NCBI RefSeq assembly: GCF_002155915.1
Contig: NZ_MUME01000011.1
Coordinates: 1-64,000 of the forward strand
DNA length: 64,000 nt
Direction: 5' to 3'
From: Streptomyces thermovulgaris
GTDB lineage: Bacteria; Actinomycetota; Actinomycetes; Streptomycetales; Streptomycetaceae
The position numbers and the translations under genes were made by a program. Shown here one piece after another: positions 9,183 to 15,608 of this stretch (position 1 is its first letter; each line of letters opens with the position of its first letter). The notes below the pieces were generated by a model. That model ran no database searches. It saw only the letters and a program-made list of their open reading frames with translations, and was not told the DNA's origin.

Positions 9183-10250
9183 TCAGACCGCGATCCGGGC
9201 AGAGGCCGCGCCGAGCCTGTGCCGTACGAGGGGGAAAACCTCGGTGGCGAGCCGCTCCAGGTTGCGCAGCACGTCGTCGGTGTCTGCCTCGGCCTCCACC
9301 TGGCACATCACCCGTGTGCAGCCGGAAGTGCGGATGTGGTGCGTCAGCCGTTCGGCACACGTCTCGACGGATCCGACGGGGTGCGTCGCCATAAGCCTGT
9401 CCGCGAGGAGTCCGACGTTCGCCGCGGAAACCGGTGGCGGTGCCGAGACGGTATCCCTCAGAAGGCGGCTGGGGTGGTTGTTGAGGGAAAGGATGAACCG
9501 CGCGCGGTCGTGCATGAGCCGCCTGGCATCCTCGGGGTCGTCACAGACCTGCGCGAACACGGCGAACGCGTGGCCCATCGCCGGCTCCGGCCGCCCGCCG
9601 CGCAACCGGTGGCGTTCGTAGAGGGCCACCATCTCCGCCTTGGCCTCGGCGCTCTTGTCGACGAACAGCATGAGGGGCAGCCCCCGGTCGGCGGCGAGCT
9701 CGATCGACGCGGGAGAACCGGCGGCCACGTACACCGGCGGGCCGGGCGGGTTCCGTACGGGCGGCGTGAGCCGGACGGCGGAGAGGGCCGGATCCGCGGA
9801 CACCTCGCCGCGCAGCGCAGCCAGGAGGCGATCCAGCGGTTCGGCCAGCCCGGCTCGCCAAGCCGCGAGCCCGGAACCCAGCAGGTCGTACTCGACGCCG
9901 GGGAAGCCGCGCCCTACGCCGAGAAGAAACCTGCCGCCCGACAACTGGTCCAGCAAGGCCGTTTGTTCCGCCGTGTGCACCGGCGAGTGCAACGGCAGCA
10001 CCGTCACCGCGGTGCCCACATGCAGGCTCTCGGTCTTCGCCAGCAGGTACGCGGCGAGAGTGAGCGCCGAGGGGTTGACAGCGGTGTCGAGGAAGTGGTG
10101 CTCGGTCACCCACACGTCGTCCAGACCCAGCTCCTCCGCCCGCCGTGCCACCTCCACGGTGCGGGCCAGGACATCCGCCACCCCCTGGCCCGGGTGGCGG
10201 TCAGTGGCCAGCATGACGCCGAACCTGAGGTCTTCCTCCCTCGCCTTCAT
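9183..10250 (-). CDS. LLM-class (luciferase-like) flavin/F420-dependent oxidoreductase in the lasso operon
   Basis: 355 residues of the bacterial-luciferase TIM-barrel fold: VADVLARTVEVARRAEELGLDDVWVTEHHF near the N-terminus, then LHVGTAVTVLPLHSPV and LSGGRFLLGVGRGFPG, all hallmark segments. Members use FMNH2 or F420 for mono-oxygenation or hydride transfer. The start is the ATG at 10250, which overlaps the lasB2 stop (ATGA) and follows GGAGGGACTC. That position between protease and exporter implies translation with the core lasso genes. Core lasso biosynthesis needs only A, B, C and usually D, so this is a candidate tailoring enzyme acting on the peptide, or less likely a detoxifying passenger. 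Cofactor and substrate cannot be read from sequence. Confidence 0.87.
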   Translation of the reverse strand: MKAREEDLRFGVMLATDRHPGQGVADVLARTVEVARRAEELGLDDVWVTEHHFLDTAVNPSALTLAAYLLAKTESLHVGTAVTVLPLHSPVHTAEQTALLDQLSGGRFLLGVGRGFPGVEYDLLGSGLAAWRAGLAEPLDRLLAALRGEVSADPALSAVRLTPPVRNPPGPPVYVAAGSPASIELAADRGLPLMLFVDKSAEAKAEMVALYERHRLRGGRPEPAMGHAFAVFAQVCDDPEDARRLMHDRARFILSLNNHPSRLLRDTVSAPPPVSAANVGLLADRLMATHPVGSVETCAERLTHHIRTSGCTRVMCQVEAEADTDDVLRNLERLATEVFPLVRHRLGAASARIAV

Positions 10251-10681
10251 GAGTCCCTCCGGTCTCCGGTCGCGGCGGGCACCCGCATGAGCGTCTGAAA
10301 GTACTGAACGTCCTCGCCCTCGCCGACGGGGCAGCCGGCCACTTCGACCCAGGCATGGGCACGGAACGGCTGCGTCCGTACACCTGTGCACCAGTCCGGC
10401 CAGTGCCCTCTGGCACGGCACAGCAGCACGGTGGCCACGGAGCGCTGCAGACAGCCCTGGCCCGCGCACTTGCTGCTCACCGACACCACCGCTCGGCGGC
10501 TGCGCAGGGCCTCCGCCCGGGTGGCGGGGCGCGCACCGCGCGCGACAACGCTCAGGACGCGACGGAGTCTGGCAGGCGGGAGCCTGATGAGGAACCATGC
10601 CGCAGTCACAGCGGCTCGGGCGAGCAGACGTGTGGCGAACGGAACGTGCGTCCGCCGCTCCGGCACGACGGGGAAGCTCAC
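10247..10681 (-). CDS. lasB2: Lasso peptide B2 leader peptidase (transglutaminase-like)
   Basis: 144 residues. The fold is the transglutaminase-like cysteine protease of lasso clusters: a basic, hydrophobic N-terminus, a segment with nucleophile Cys77 (GCLQRSVATVLLCR), and PFRAHAWVEV with catalytic His109. B2 removes the leader from the precursor so that the new N-terminus can be cyclised. The third triad residue is not confidently assigned; acidic residues follow at 121-124. The start is GTG 10681, overlapping the lasB1 stop (GTGA); the stop overlaps the oxidoreductase start. It must work with the RRE protein from the preceding gene, since B1 and B2 are split here as in most actinobacterial lasso clusters. 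Confidence 0.9.
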   Translation of the reverse strand: MSFPVVPERRTHVPFATRLLARAAVTAAWFLIRLPPARLRRVLSVVARGARPATRAEALRSRRAVVSVSSKCAGQGCLQRSVATVLLCRARGHWPDWCTGVRTQPFRAHAWVEVAGCPVGEGEDVQYFQTLMRVPAATGDRRDS

Positions 10682-10935
10682 CTCGTCACCAGCCCGGCCT
10701 CAGTGAGACGCTTCAGAAGCGCATCGACATCGGCGGTCACGCGCGTGATGTCCAGTGAGAAGCGGGCACTGAGTTCGTCGACGATCTCCGCAACCTCCTT
10801 GCCCTGCCGCAGGGACCGTACGACCGCGGCGCCGGTGGTGTTGAGCATCCAGTAGCGGCCGGTGGTTTCGTGGAGCAGCACCATGCCGTCGTCGGTTTCG
10901 GCCGCCGCTACATGAGGGGCGAGTGAGTAGCTCAT
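10678..10935 (-). CDS. lasB1: Lasso peptide B1 / PqqD-like RiPP recognition element
   Basis: 85 residues with a PqqD-like winged-helix fold: HVAAAETDDGMVLLHETTGRYW (beta hairpin), LNTTGAAVVRSL, then EIVDELSARFSLDITRVTADVDALLKRL. B1 proteins bind the YxxPxL leader motif of the precursor and deliver it to the B2 protease. The ATG at 10935 overlaps the cyclase stop (ATGA) and follows AGGAAGGAG at good spacing, so it is preferred to the upstream in-frame start 57 bp earlier. The gene is downstream of the cyclase and upstream of B2, the standard A-C-B1-B2-D order of Streptomyces lasso operons. Confidence 0.92.
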   Translation of the reverse strand: MSYSLAPHVAAAETDDGMVLLHETTGRYWMLNTTGAAVVRSLRQGKEVAEIVDELSARFSLDITRVTADVDALLKRLTEAGLVTR

Positions 10936-12764
10936 GCGGCTCCTTCCTGTTGGCGCATACGTGTCCGCGCCGCTTCGACCGAGCGCAGCCACACTTCGCA
11001 GGCGAGTGTGGTGACCACAGGGATGAACGTCCGTGAGACGGGATGCGGTGCCAGGAGTGCGGCGCGGACGGCGGTGTCGTCCACCAGGCCCAAGCGGGCC
11101 AGGCGCATGTCCTCGGTGAGTGCGAGCAGTTCAGCCTTGTGGTGTCGCGCCCCGGCGTACACCTCGGCGCTGGCCTCGCCCTTGGTGGTGCGGTCCAGTA
11201 GCGCGTCCGGCACGATCTCCCTCATGGCAGTCGCCAGAACCGGCTTGGTGCGCTCGGCTTCGACGCGGTCGGCGAGGCGCACGGAAAGGGCGGCGCTCAC
11301 TACCTGGTCGTCCAGGTAGGGAGCGTGGTATGCCACCCCGAACCGGGAAGTGAGACGATTGGTGAGGCGAATCTTCGTCCCGCATTGGCGCACGGCCTGA
11401 AGGACTTCGTGCTGCGCGGCCTCGGGAGAGTGGGGCGGGGTTCCCCGGGCGGCCGCCTCGCGAAGGAGCCCGGCGCACATCTCGACCGCCTCGGGGGTTG
11501 CCCAAGGCGGCAGCCTGGGGTGGGCTCCCCAGCCGGTGAAGGGCTCGGTGGGCCCGCCGACGGGCTTGGTCAGAGACATGGACGCCGTGATGAGCCACTG
11601 GCGGTAGGACGGTTTGCGGAGCAAGTTGCTCAACATCGCACCGAGCGGCCAGCGGTACATGCTGCGGGCGACCCGCAGATCTCGCACAGACCGGAGCCCC
11701 TCGCTGTGGGCAAGGGCGTGGTAGAAGGAGGGCGCCGGGCTGAAGAGTTCGTCGCCTCCGTGACCGGTGAGCTGGAGAGGCACGGCGCGGGCGGCCAACT
11801 GCCGGGCGACACAAGCCACGACTGCTTTCACCCGGCTCCAGGGATATGGGGCCTCCAGGTCTTCGTCATAGGCGAGTTGGTCAGTGAACGAGAGGGGAAG
11901 CCCCGCACTCGGCAGTACGACGAACTCGGCGCCGGGAAGGAATGCGGCGGCGCGCAGCGCCCACTGGGCGTCGTCGTGGGCAGGGTCCACGGCCTCCCTG
12001 CGTATCGTCACCAGCCGCCGGCAGCCCTTTTGCCGACTGGCGAGGAAGGCGAGACTCGTGGAGTCCATGCCGCCGGAGAAGTCGCAACCGAGGGCCGGAG
12101 TGTTCCTCGCCCGTGCAGCAACCGCGTCGTCGAGCGCATTCCGCACCCGGCGCGCGCCTTCCGCGAGCGTCAGCTCGGCGGACGGAGGGCTCCACCACCG
12201 GACGGCGCGATGGGCACCGTCGGGCCGTATCCGGAGGTAGTGGCCGGGGGCGAGGCATTCGACACCCCGCCACACCGTGTATCCGCTCAGCGGCCAGGGC
12301 TGCTGCGACAGCAGGTGCCCCACCAATGCCTGCGCGTCGATGTCGCCGCCGATCCTGGCAGCAAGTGTGTCCGGACGGTCGGCCGCGCACGTCACCCCGC
12401 CGACCGTGGCGTGGAAGACCTCGTGAACGCCGGACAGGGAGCCCTGCACACGCACCTCACCGTCGAAGGAGACGATCGCGTGATAGCTTCCGGGCACGGA
12501 CCGGAGGAAGGCATCCAGTGCAGCGACGTCTCCGCTGCCCGAGAGCGCGCGGAGCAGCTCCGCCGAGGTCGTTCCGAAACAGCCGAGCAATGCCAGGCGT
12601 TTCCGGCCCACTGAGGCCGTCAGCATCTCCCCGGCATTCCACGCACCCACGATCCATGGGCGCCCGGAGGCATGGGGGATCACCTGCGTCTGTTCAAGGC
12701 CCGGGCTCGTCGCGCGAGCCACCGCCGCGCCGTCCTGGTTGTCGGGAAGAACGAGGAACCCCAC
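10932..12764 (-). CDS. lasC: Lasso cyclase (asparagine synthetase homologue)
   Basis: 610 residues. The N-terminal third (VGFLVLPDN...) is a glutamine-amidotransferase-like domain. The C-terminal part is an ATP-pyrophosphatase fold with PP-loop SGGMDSTSLAFLAS. Lasso cyclases adenylate the side-chain carboxylate of an Asp/Glu in the core and join it to the core N-terminus, making the macrolactam ring around the tail. GTG 12764 is chosen because homologues begin with this short strand and a G-rich Shine-Dalgarno-like run precedes it. An in-frame start 81 bp upstream would add 27 residues of no family similarity. It lies 135 bp after the precursor gene, separated by a hairpin, and overlaps lasB1 by 4 bp. 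Confidence 0.92.
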   Translation of the reverse strand: MGFLVLPDNQDGAAVARATSPGLEQTQVIPHASGRPWIVGAWNAGEMLTASVGRKRLALLGCFGTTSAELLRALSGSGDVAALDAFLRSVPGSYHAIVSFDGEVRVQGSLSGVHEVFHATVGGVTCAADRPDTLAARIGGDIDAQALVGHLLSQQPWPLSGYTVWRGVECLAPGHYLRIRPDGAHRAVRWWSPPSAELTLAEGARRVRNALDDAVAARARNTPALGCDFSGGMDSTSLAFLASRQKGCRRLVTIRREAVDPAHDDAQWALRAAAFLPGAEFVVLPSAGLPLSFTDQLAYDEDLEAPYPWSRVKAVVACVARQLAARAVPLQLTGHGGDELFSPAPSFYHALAHSEGLRSVRDLRVARSMYRWPLGAMLSNLLRKPSYRQWLITASMSLTKPVGGPTEPFTGWGAHPRLPPWATPEAVEMCAGLLREAAARGTPPHSPEAAQHEVLQAVRQCGTKIRLTNRLTSRFGVAYHAPYLDDQVVSAALSVRLADRVEAERTKPVLATAMREIVPDALLDRTTKGEASAEVYAGARHHKAELLALTEDMRLARLGLVDDTAVRAALLAPHPVSRTFIPVVTTLACEVWLRSVEAARTRMRQQEGAA

Positions 12765-12859
12765 TTGCCCCCCCACTGGCCGGATGGACGGAATTCGTCC
12801 AGGAACTCTGTGTGTGCCGGGCGGCGTGCGCCACCGGGCACACACGACGCCTCCCCCAG

Positions 12860-12878
12860 CTGCCGTCAGCGACGGCAG
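12860..12878 (-). terminator. Hairpin between lasso precursor and cyclase genes
   Basis: CTGCCGTC and GACGGCAG form a perfect 8-bp stem with a 3-nt loop. It lies between the lasA stop (12900) and the lasC start (12764) and has no U-tract. Such hairpins in RiPP operons commonly act as leaky terminators or 3' stabilisers, raising precursor transcript over enzyme transcript. That role is inferred here. Confidence 0.6.
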
Positions 12879-12899
12879 AAGGGGATCCTCATCACGGGA

Positions 12900-13025
12900 T
12901 CAGCAGCCCAGGAACCAGCACTCGTTGTAGTCGTCCCAGCCCCAGGTGCCACGGCTCAGCGTGAGTTCCGCGAAGTCCCCGATCTCGACCAGGGCGGGGG
13001 GCTCGTAGACCGTCTCGTCCTTCAT
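12900..13025 (-). CDS. lasA: Lasso peptide precursor, predicted class IV (LP2006-like)
   Basis: 41 residues. ATG 13025-13023 follows GAAGGGA and the stop is TGA 12902-12900. The leader (residues 1-23) carries Y7-x2-P10-x-L12-x3-G16-x-F18, the canonical B1-recognition motif. Thr22 sits at the -2 position expected for lasso leaders, so cleavage after Leu23 gives the core SRGTWGWDDYNECWFLGC (18 residues). Ser1 would link to Asp8 (8-residue ring) or Asp9. Cys13 and Cys18 both lie in the tail, which matches class IV. LP2006 (GRPNWGFENDWSCVRVC) has R2, W5, G6, an acidic residue at 8 and Cys13 in the same places. Cutting before Gly26 with a 7-residue ring is a weaker alternative, because it would place Ser at -2. 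The precursor is first in the operon. Confidence 0.93.
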   Translation of the reverse strand: MKDETVYEPPALVEIGDFAELTLSRGTWGWDDYNECWFLGC

Positions 13026-13262
13026 GACGTTCCCTTCTTCTCGGCATCTGTGCGAAAACGCCGCCGGACACGCCACGATCAGCGCTTCGGCGGACAGAAG
13101 TGAATCTATGGACTCAGGGGTCCCGGATGCCTGAGTCCGTGGTCCCGCTCATGTCCCGGTTCTGTTCTCGGCGTGGACAGGGTGCGAGCGTCGATCACAG
13201 CATGGCAGCAGTGGCCGACGGGTCGCCCTCACTGTCCTCCGGACCGAAAGGACGGGCCTTTC
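13026..13262. promoter_or_regulatory. Divergent promoter region lasA / Tat protein
   Basis: This 237-bp region separates the lasso precursor gene (minus) from a Tat-exported protein gene (plus). It contains an inverted repeat with arms GGACTCAGG (13110-13118) and CCTGAGTCC (13130-13138). Their centres are 20 bp apart, about two helical turns, which suits a dimeric regulator such as the LuxR-type response regulator at 14922. The -10/-35 boxes are not clear enough to place. Confidence 0.55.
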
Positions 13263-14090
13263 ATGGATGCTGCGCGACGGAACGGGTACGGGCGCAGGCA
13301 GGCACTGCGCGGTGCGCTCGGTATCGTGGGCGCAGCCGGACTGATGCTGCCGGCTTCCAGCCGGCTCGCCCGGGCGGCGGACTTCCGACCGGATGTCCAC
13401 GGCCTTCCTCCTGTCCCCGGGATGCTCGGGGACCGTCTGGCCAACGAGTTCTGGTACCAGTTCGACGAGGCCACGTACTTCCGGCAGACGCCGCAACTCG
13501 CGGACGCCTATGCGGCGGTTGCCGCCCATGTCGGCGGGAATCCGTTGAAAGGCGTCCGCGATGCCTGGGTGCGCACAGGGACGGCTGCCGGGTATCCGGA
13601 GACCTACGCCGCCTTTCTGCGGCCGGTCCGTGAGCCACTGCGCGTGATTTCCGAGGTGCAGGTAGAGGTCTTCCGCTTCTACTACGGCCACCGCTACGAC
13701 CGGATCCTCACGGCCATGTCCTACTTCGCTCAGGGTGTGCTCTTCGACCCTCGTCGGGCACCGGTCCAGTCGGAGGTGCACACCATGGACGGGGACCCGC
13801 CCCTCGCCTACCACACGTGGCACGCCTACCAGTTCGCAAGTGTGCTGCTCGACATCGACCGGCGGTTCTGGAGGGCGATGATCCCCATCAACGGCTTCGC
13901 CTGGGCACTCCAGTTGATCGCCAGGCCGAATACCCGGAAGGTCAACCCGCCCCTCCCGCGGGAGACGGTGGCACGGGTGGCGGCGTCCTGGCTCCCGAAG
14001 AGCGTCCGGCGTGTCGACGCCGACCTCCTGGAGCTGTACCGTCCCGGGACATCGCCACGCACGGACGCCGCTTCGGGACAGCTCGGCTGA
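13263..14090 (+). CDS. Tat-exported protein of unknown function, paralogue A beside the lasso cluster
   Basis: 275 residues. The N-terminus RRQALRGALGIVGAAGLMLPA followed by ARAAD is a twin-arginine signal peptide with a likely cleavage site. ATG 13263 is preferred because AAAGGA lies about 10 nt upstream and the Tat motif follows at the right distance. The mature part shares many blocks with the protein encoded at 14095-14883: VPGMxGDRxANExWYQF, YAAFxxPVxxxLR, FxQGxLFDPR, VHTMD, YHTW, FAWAxQ and NPPLPxxTxxRxA. I do not recognise the family, and no catalytic motif is evident. Conserved Trp, Tyr and His residues suggest an enzyme or ligand-binding fold. It is divergent from lasA. Confidence 0.78.
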   Translation: MDAARRNGYGRRQALRGALGIVGAAGLMLPASSRLARAADFRPDVHGLPPVPGMLGDRLANEFWYQFDEATYFRQTPQLADAYAAVAAHVGGNPLKGVRDAWVRTGTAAGYPETYAAFLRPVREPLRVISEVQVEVFRFYYGHRYDRILTAMSYFAQGVLFDPRRAPVQSEVHTMDGDPPLAYHTWHAYQFASVLLDIDRRFWRAMIPINGFAWALQLIARPNTRKVNPPLPRETVARVAASWLPKSVRRVDADLLELYRPGTSPRTDAASGQLG

Positions 14091-14094
14091 CGGA

Positions 14095-14883
14095 TCAGCG
14101 GCGCGGCACCGTGTCCGGCGGAGCGGGAAACGACTGGAAAGCCGCATCGAGCTGCCGGGTGTTCGTCGGTAGCCAGGTACATGCCAAACGTCGCAGGGTG
14201 TCCGCGGGCAGTGGGGGGTTGATCTCGTCCATGGCCGGAAGGGCCGTGTTCTGAACCGCCCATGCGAACGCCAGCAGCGGAGCCATCCTCCGCCAACGGT
14301 CGGTGTCGATGCCGAGCAGCATCATCGCACGCATGAAGAGGTACCAGGTGTGGTACGCCGTCGGCGCCTCGCCCGGGCGGGCGTCCATGGTGTGCACTCT
14401 GAGCCCTACGCGTTCCCTCGGGTCGAACAGGGTTCCCTGACCGAAGAACGAGAACGCCTCCACCAGCCGCCGCCTTATCGGGTAGTACGTGTCGAAAACT
14501 TCCAATTGCACCCGCGAGAGGGTCCGCAGCGCCCGTGTCACCGGGGCCATAAAAGCGGCATAGTTACGGGGGTAATCGGGTTCCCTGTACATGGCGAACC
14601 AGTTTTCGCGCAGGGTCACCGGAAGGTTTCCGCCGAAGTGGCCGTTGATCTGCGCGTAGGCCTCCCTGACGTCAGCCGACTGCTCGTAAAGCGTCGCCAC
14701 GTTGAACTGATACCAGAGTTCGTTCGCCCGGCGGTCACCAGACATTCCAGGGACCTCGGGAAACTCTTCTCCGCGACGGTCCGCAGCGAAGGCGGTCGCA
14801 CCGCCCGCCGTGTACCCGGAGAGAACGAAGGCCCCCAGAGCGATCTGAAGAGCACGCCGCCTGCTGTGGTCCTGCACTGCCAT
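14095..14883 (-). CDS. Tat-exported protein of unknown function, paralogue B beside the lasso cluster
   Basis: 262 residues. ATG 14883 follows AGGAGGAAGA. The signal peptide has SRRRALQIALGAFVLSG and an AFAAD cleavage region, again Tat-like. It is clearly paralogous to the protein at 13263-14090 along the whole mature length, roughly one residue in three being identical, and the two genes are convergent with only 4 bp between their stop codons. It lies 38 bp downstream of the LuxR-type response regulator gene on the same strand and may be co-transcribed with it. Retention of two copies facing each other next to a lasso cluster suggests a paired or heteromeric extracytoplasmic function. The actual activity is unknown. 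Confidence 0.78.
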   Translation of the reverse strand: MAVQDHSRRRALQIALGAFVLSGYTAGGATAFAADRRGEEFPEVPGMSGDRRANELWYQFNVATLYEQSADVREAYAQINGHFGGNLPVTLRENWFAMYREPDYPRNYAAFMAPVTRALRTLSRVQLEVFDTYYPIRRRLVEAFSFFGQGTLFDPRERVGLRVHTMDARPGEAPTAYHTWYLFMRAMMLLGIDTDRWRRMAPLLAFAWAVQNTALPAMDEINPPLPADTLRRLACTWLPTNTRQLDAAFQSFPAPPDTVPRR

Positions 14884-14921
14884 TCTTCCTCCTCTGGTAC
14901 GTCTGCACCGGGAAAACGGAA

Positions 14922-15608
14922 TCACTTCCCCATTCCCGCTCTCCGAGCCCGGACCACCGCCATCGCCCTGTCGTGCACCTGGAGTTTTGCGAAGATGTGC
15001 GTCACATGATTGCGGACGGTCTTCTCCGAGAGAAAGAGATTCCGGGCGATTTCCCGGTTCCCCCAGCCTCGCGCCAGCAGGTCGAGAACTTCCCTCTCCC
15101 GTGAGGTGAGTTGCGGGAAAGCGAACTGCCCGCGCAGGTCGCGCACGCTGGAGAAGTACGCCCGCATTCGTGCCGCGACGACCGGACCGAACACCACCCC
15201 TCCGGCCGCCACCAGCCGGATCGCCCTCATCAGCTCGTCCCACGGTGTCGTCTTCTCCAGGAATCCGTGAGCGCCGGCACTCATGGCGGTGATCACGGAC
15301 TCGTCGGTCTCTTCCCCGGAGAGGACCAGGAGGCGCATGGGGCGGCCGCCCGACAACTCACCAGCAGCCTGCAGGAAATCACCTTCGGTCATACCGGATG
15401 ACTGCAAGTCCGCAAGGATCACGTCGGGGCGCATCCGAGGATTCTCCTCCAGCATGCGCAGCGCTTCTTCACCGGTCGACGCCTCACCGGTCAGTTCCAT
15501 GTCGGATTCGTTCCTCACTCCAACCCGAATTCCGGCCCGGAAGACCGGATACCCGTCCACGAGGAAAACCCGTACGACCGAGCGACGCTCCCGTACGTCA
15601 CACAGCAC
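14922..15608 (-). CDS. LuxR/NarL-type response regulator with degenerate receiver pocket
   Basis: About 228 residues. The receiver has VRVFLVDGYPVFRAG, where the usual Asp-Asp pair reads Asp-Gly, the phospho-acceptor-like Asp in VILADLQSSG, and Lys in FLEKTTPWDELMRAI. The C-terminus LTSREREVLDLLARGWGNREIARNLFLSEKTVRNHVTHIFAKL is a full LuxR helix-turn-helix. The start is uncertain: GTG 15608 begins close to the receiver, whereas ATG 15752 would add 48 residues with A/T-rich third positions that look non-coding. No sensor kinase gene is adjacent. Its place beside the lasso genes makes it a candidate pathway regulator. The altered acidic pocket suggests weak or no phosphorylation control. Confidence 0.82.
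   Translation of the reverse strand: MLCDVRERRSVVRVFLVDGYPVFRAGIRVGVRNESDMELTGEASTGEEALRMLEENPRMRPDVILADLQSSGMTEGDFLQAAGELSGGRPMRLLVLSGEETDESVITAMSAGAHGFLEKTTPWDELMRAIRLVAAGGVVFGPVVAARMRAYFSSVRDLRGQFAFPQLTSREREVLDLLARGWGNREIARNLFLSEKTVRNHVTHIFAKLQVHDRAMAVVRARRAGMGK

Noticed and set aside
12900-12950. Alternative core GTWGWDDYNECWFLGC starting at Gly26 with a 7-residue ring
   Set aside because: Gly1 is common in lasso cores, but this cut would put Ser rather than the conserved Thr at leader position -2, and alignment with LP2006 favours Ser24 as residue 1. Kept only as a minor alternative.
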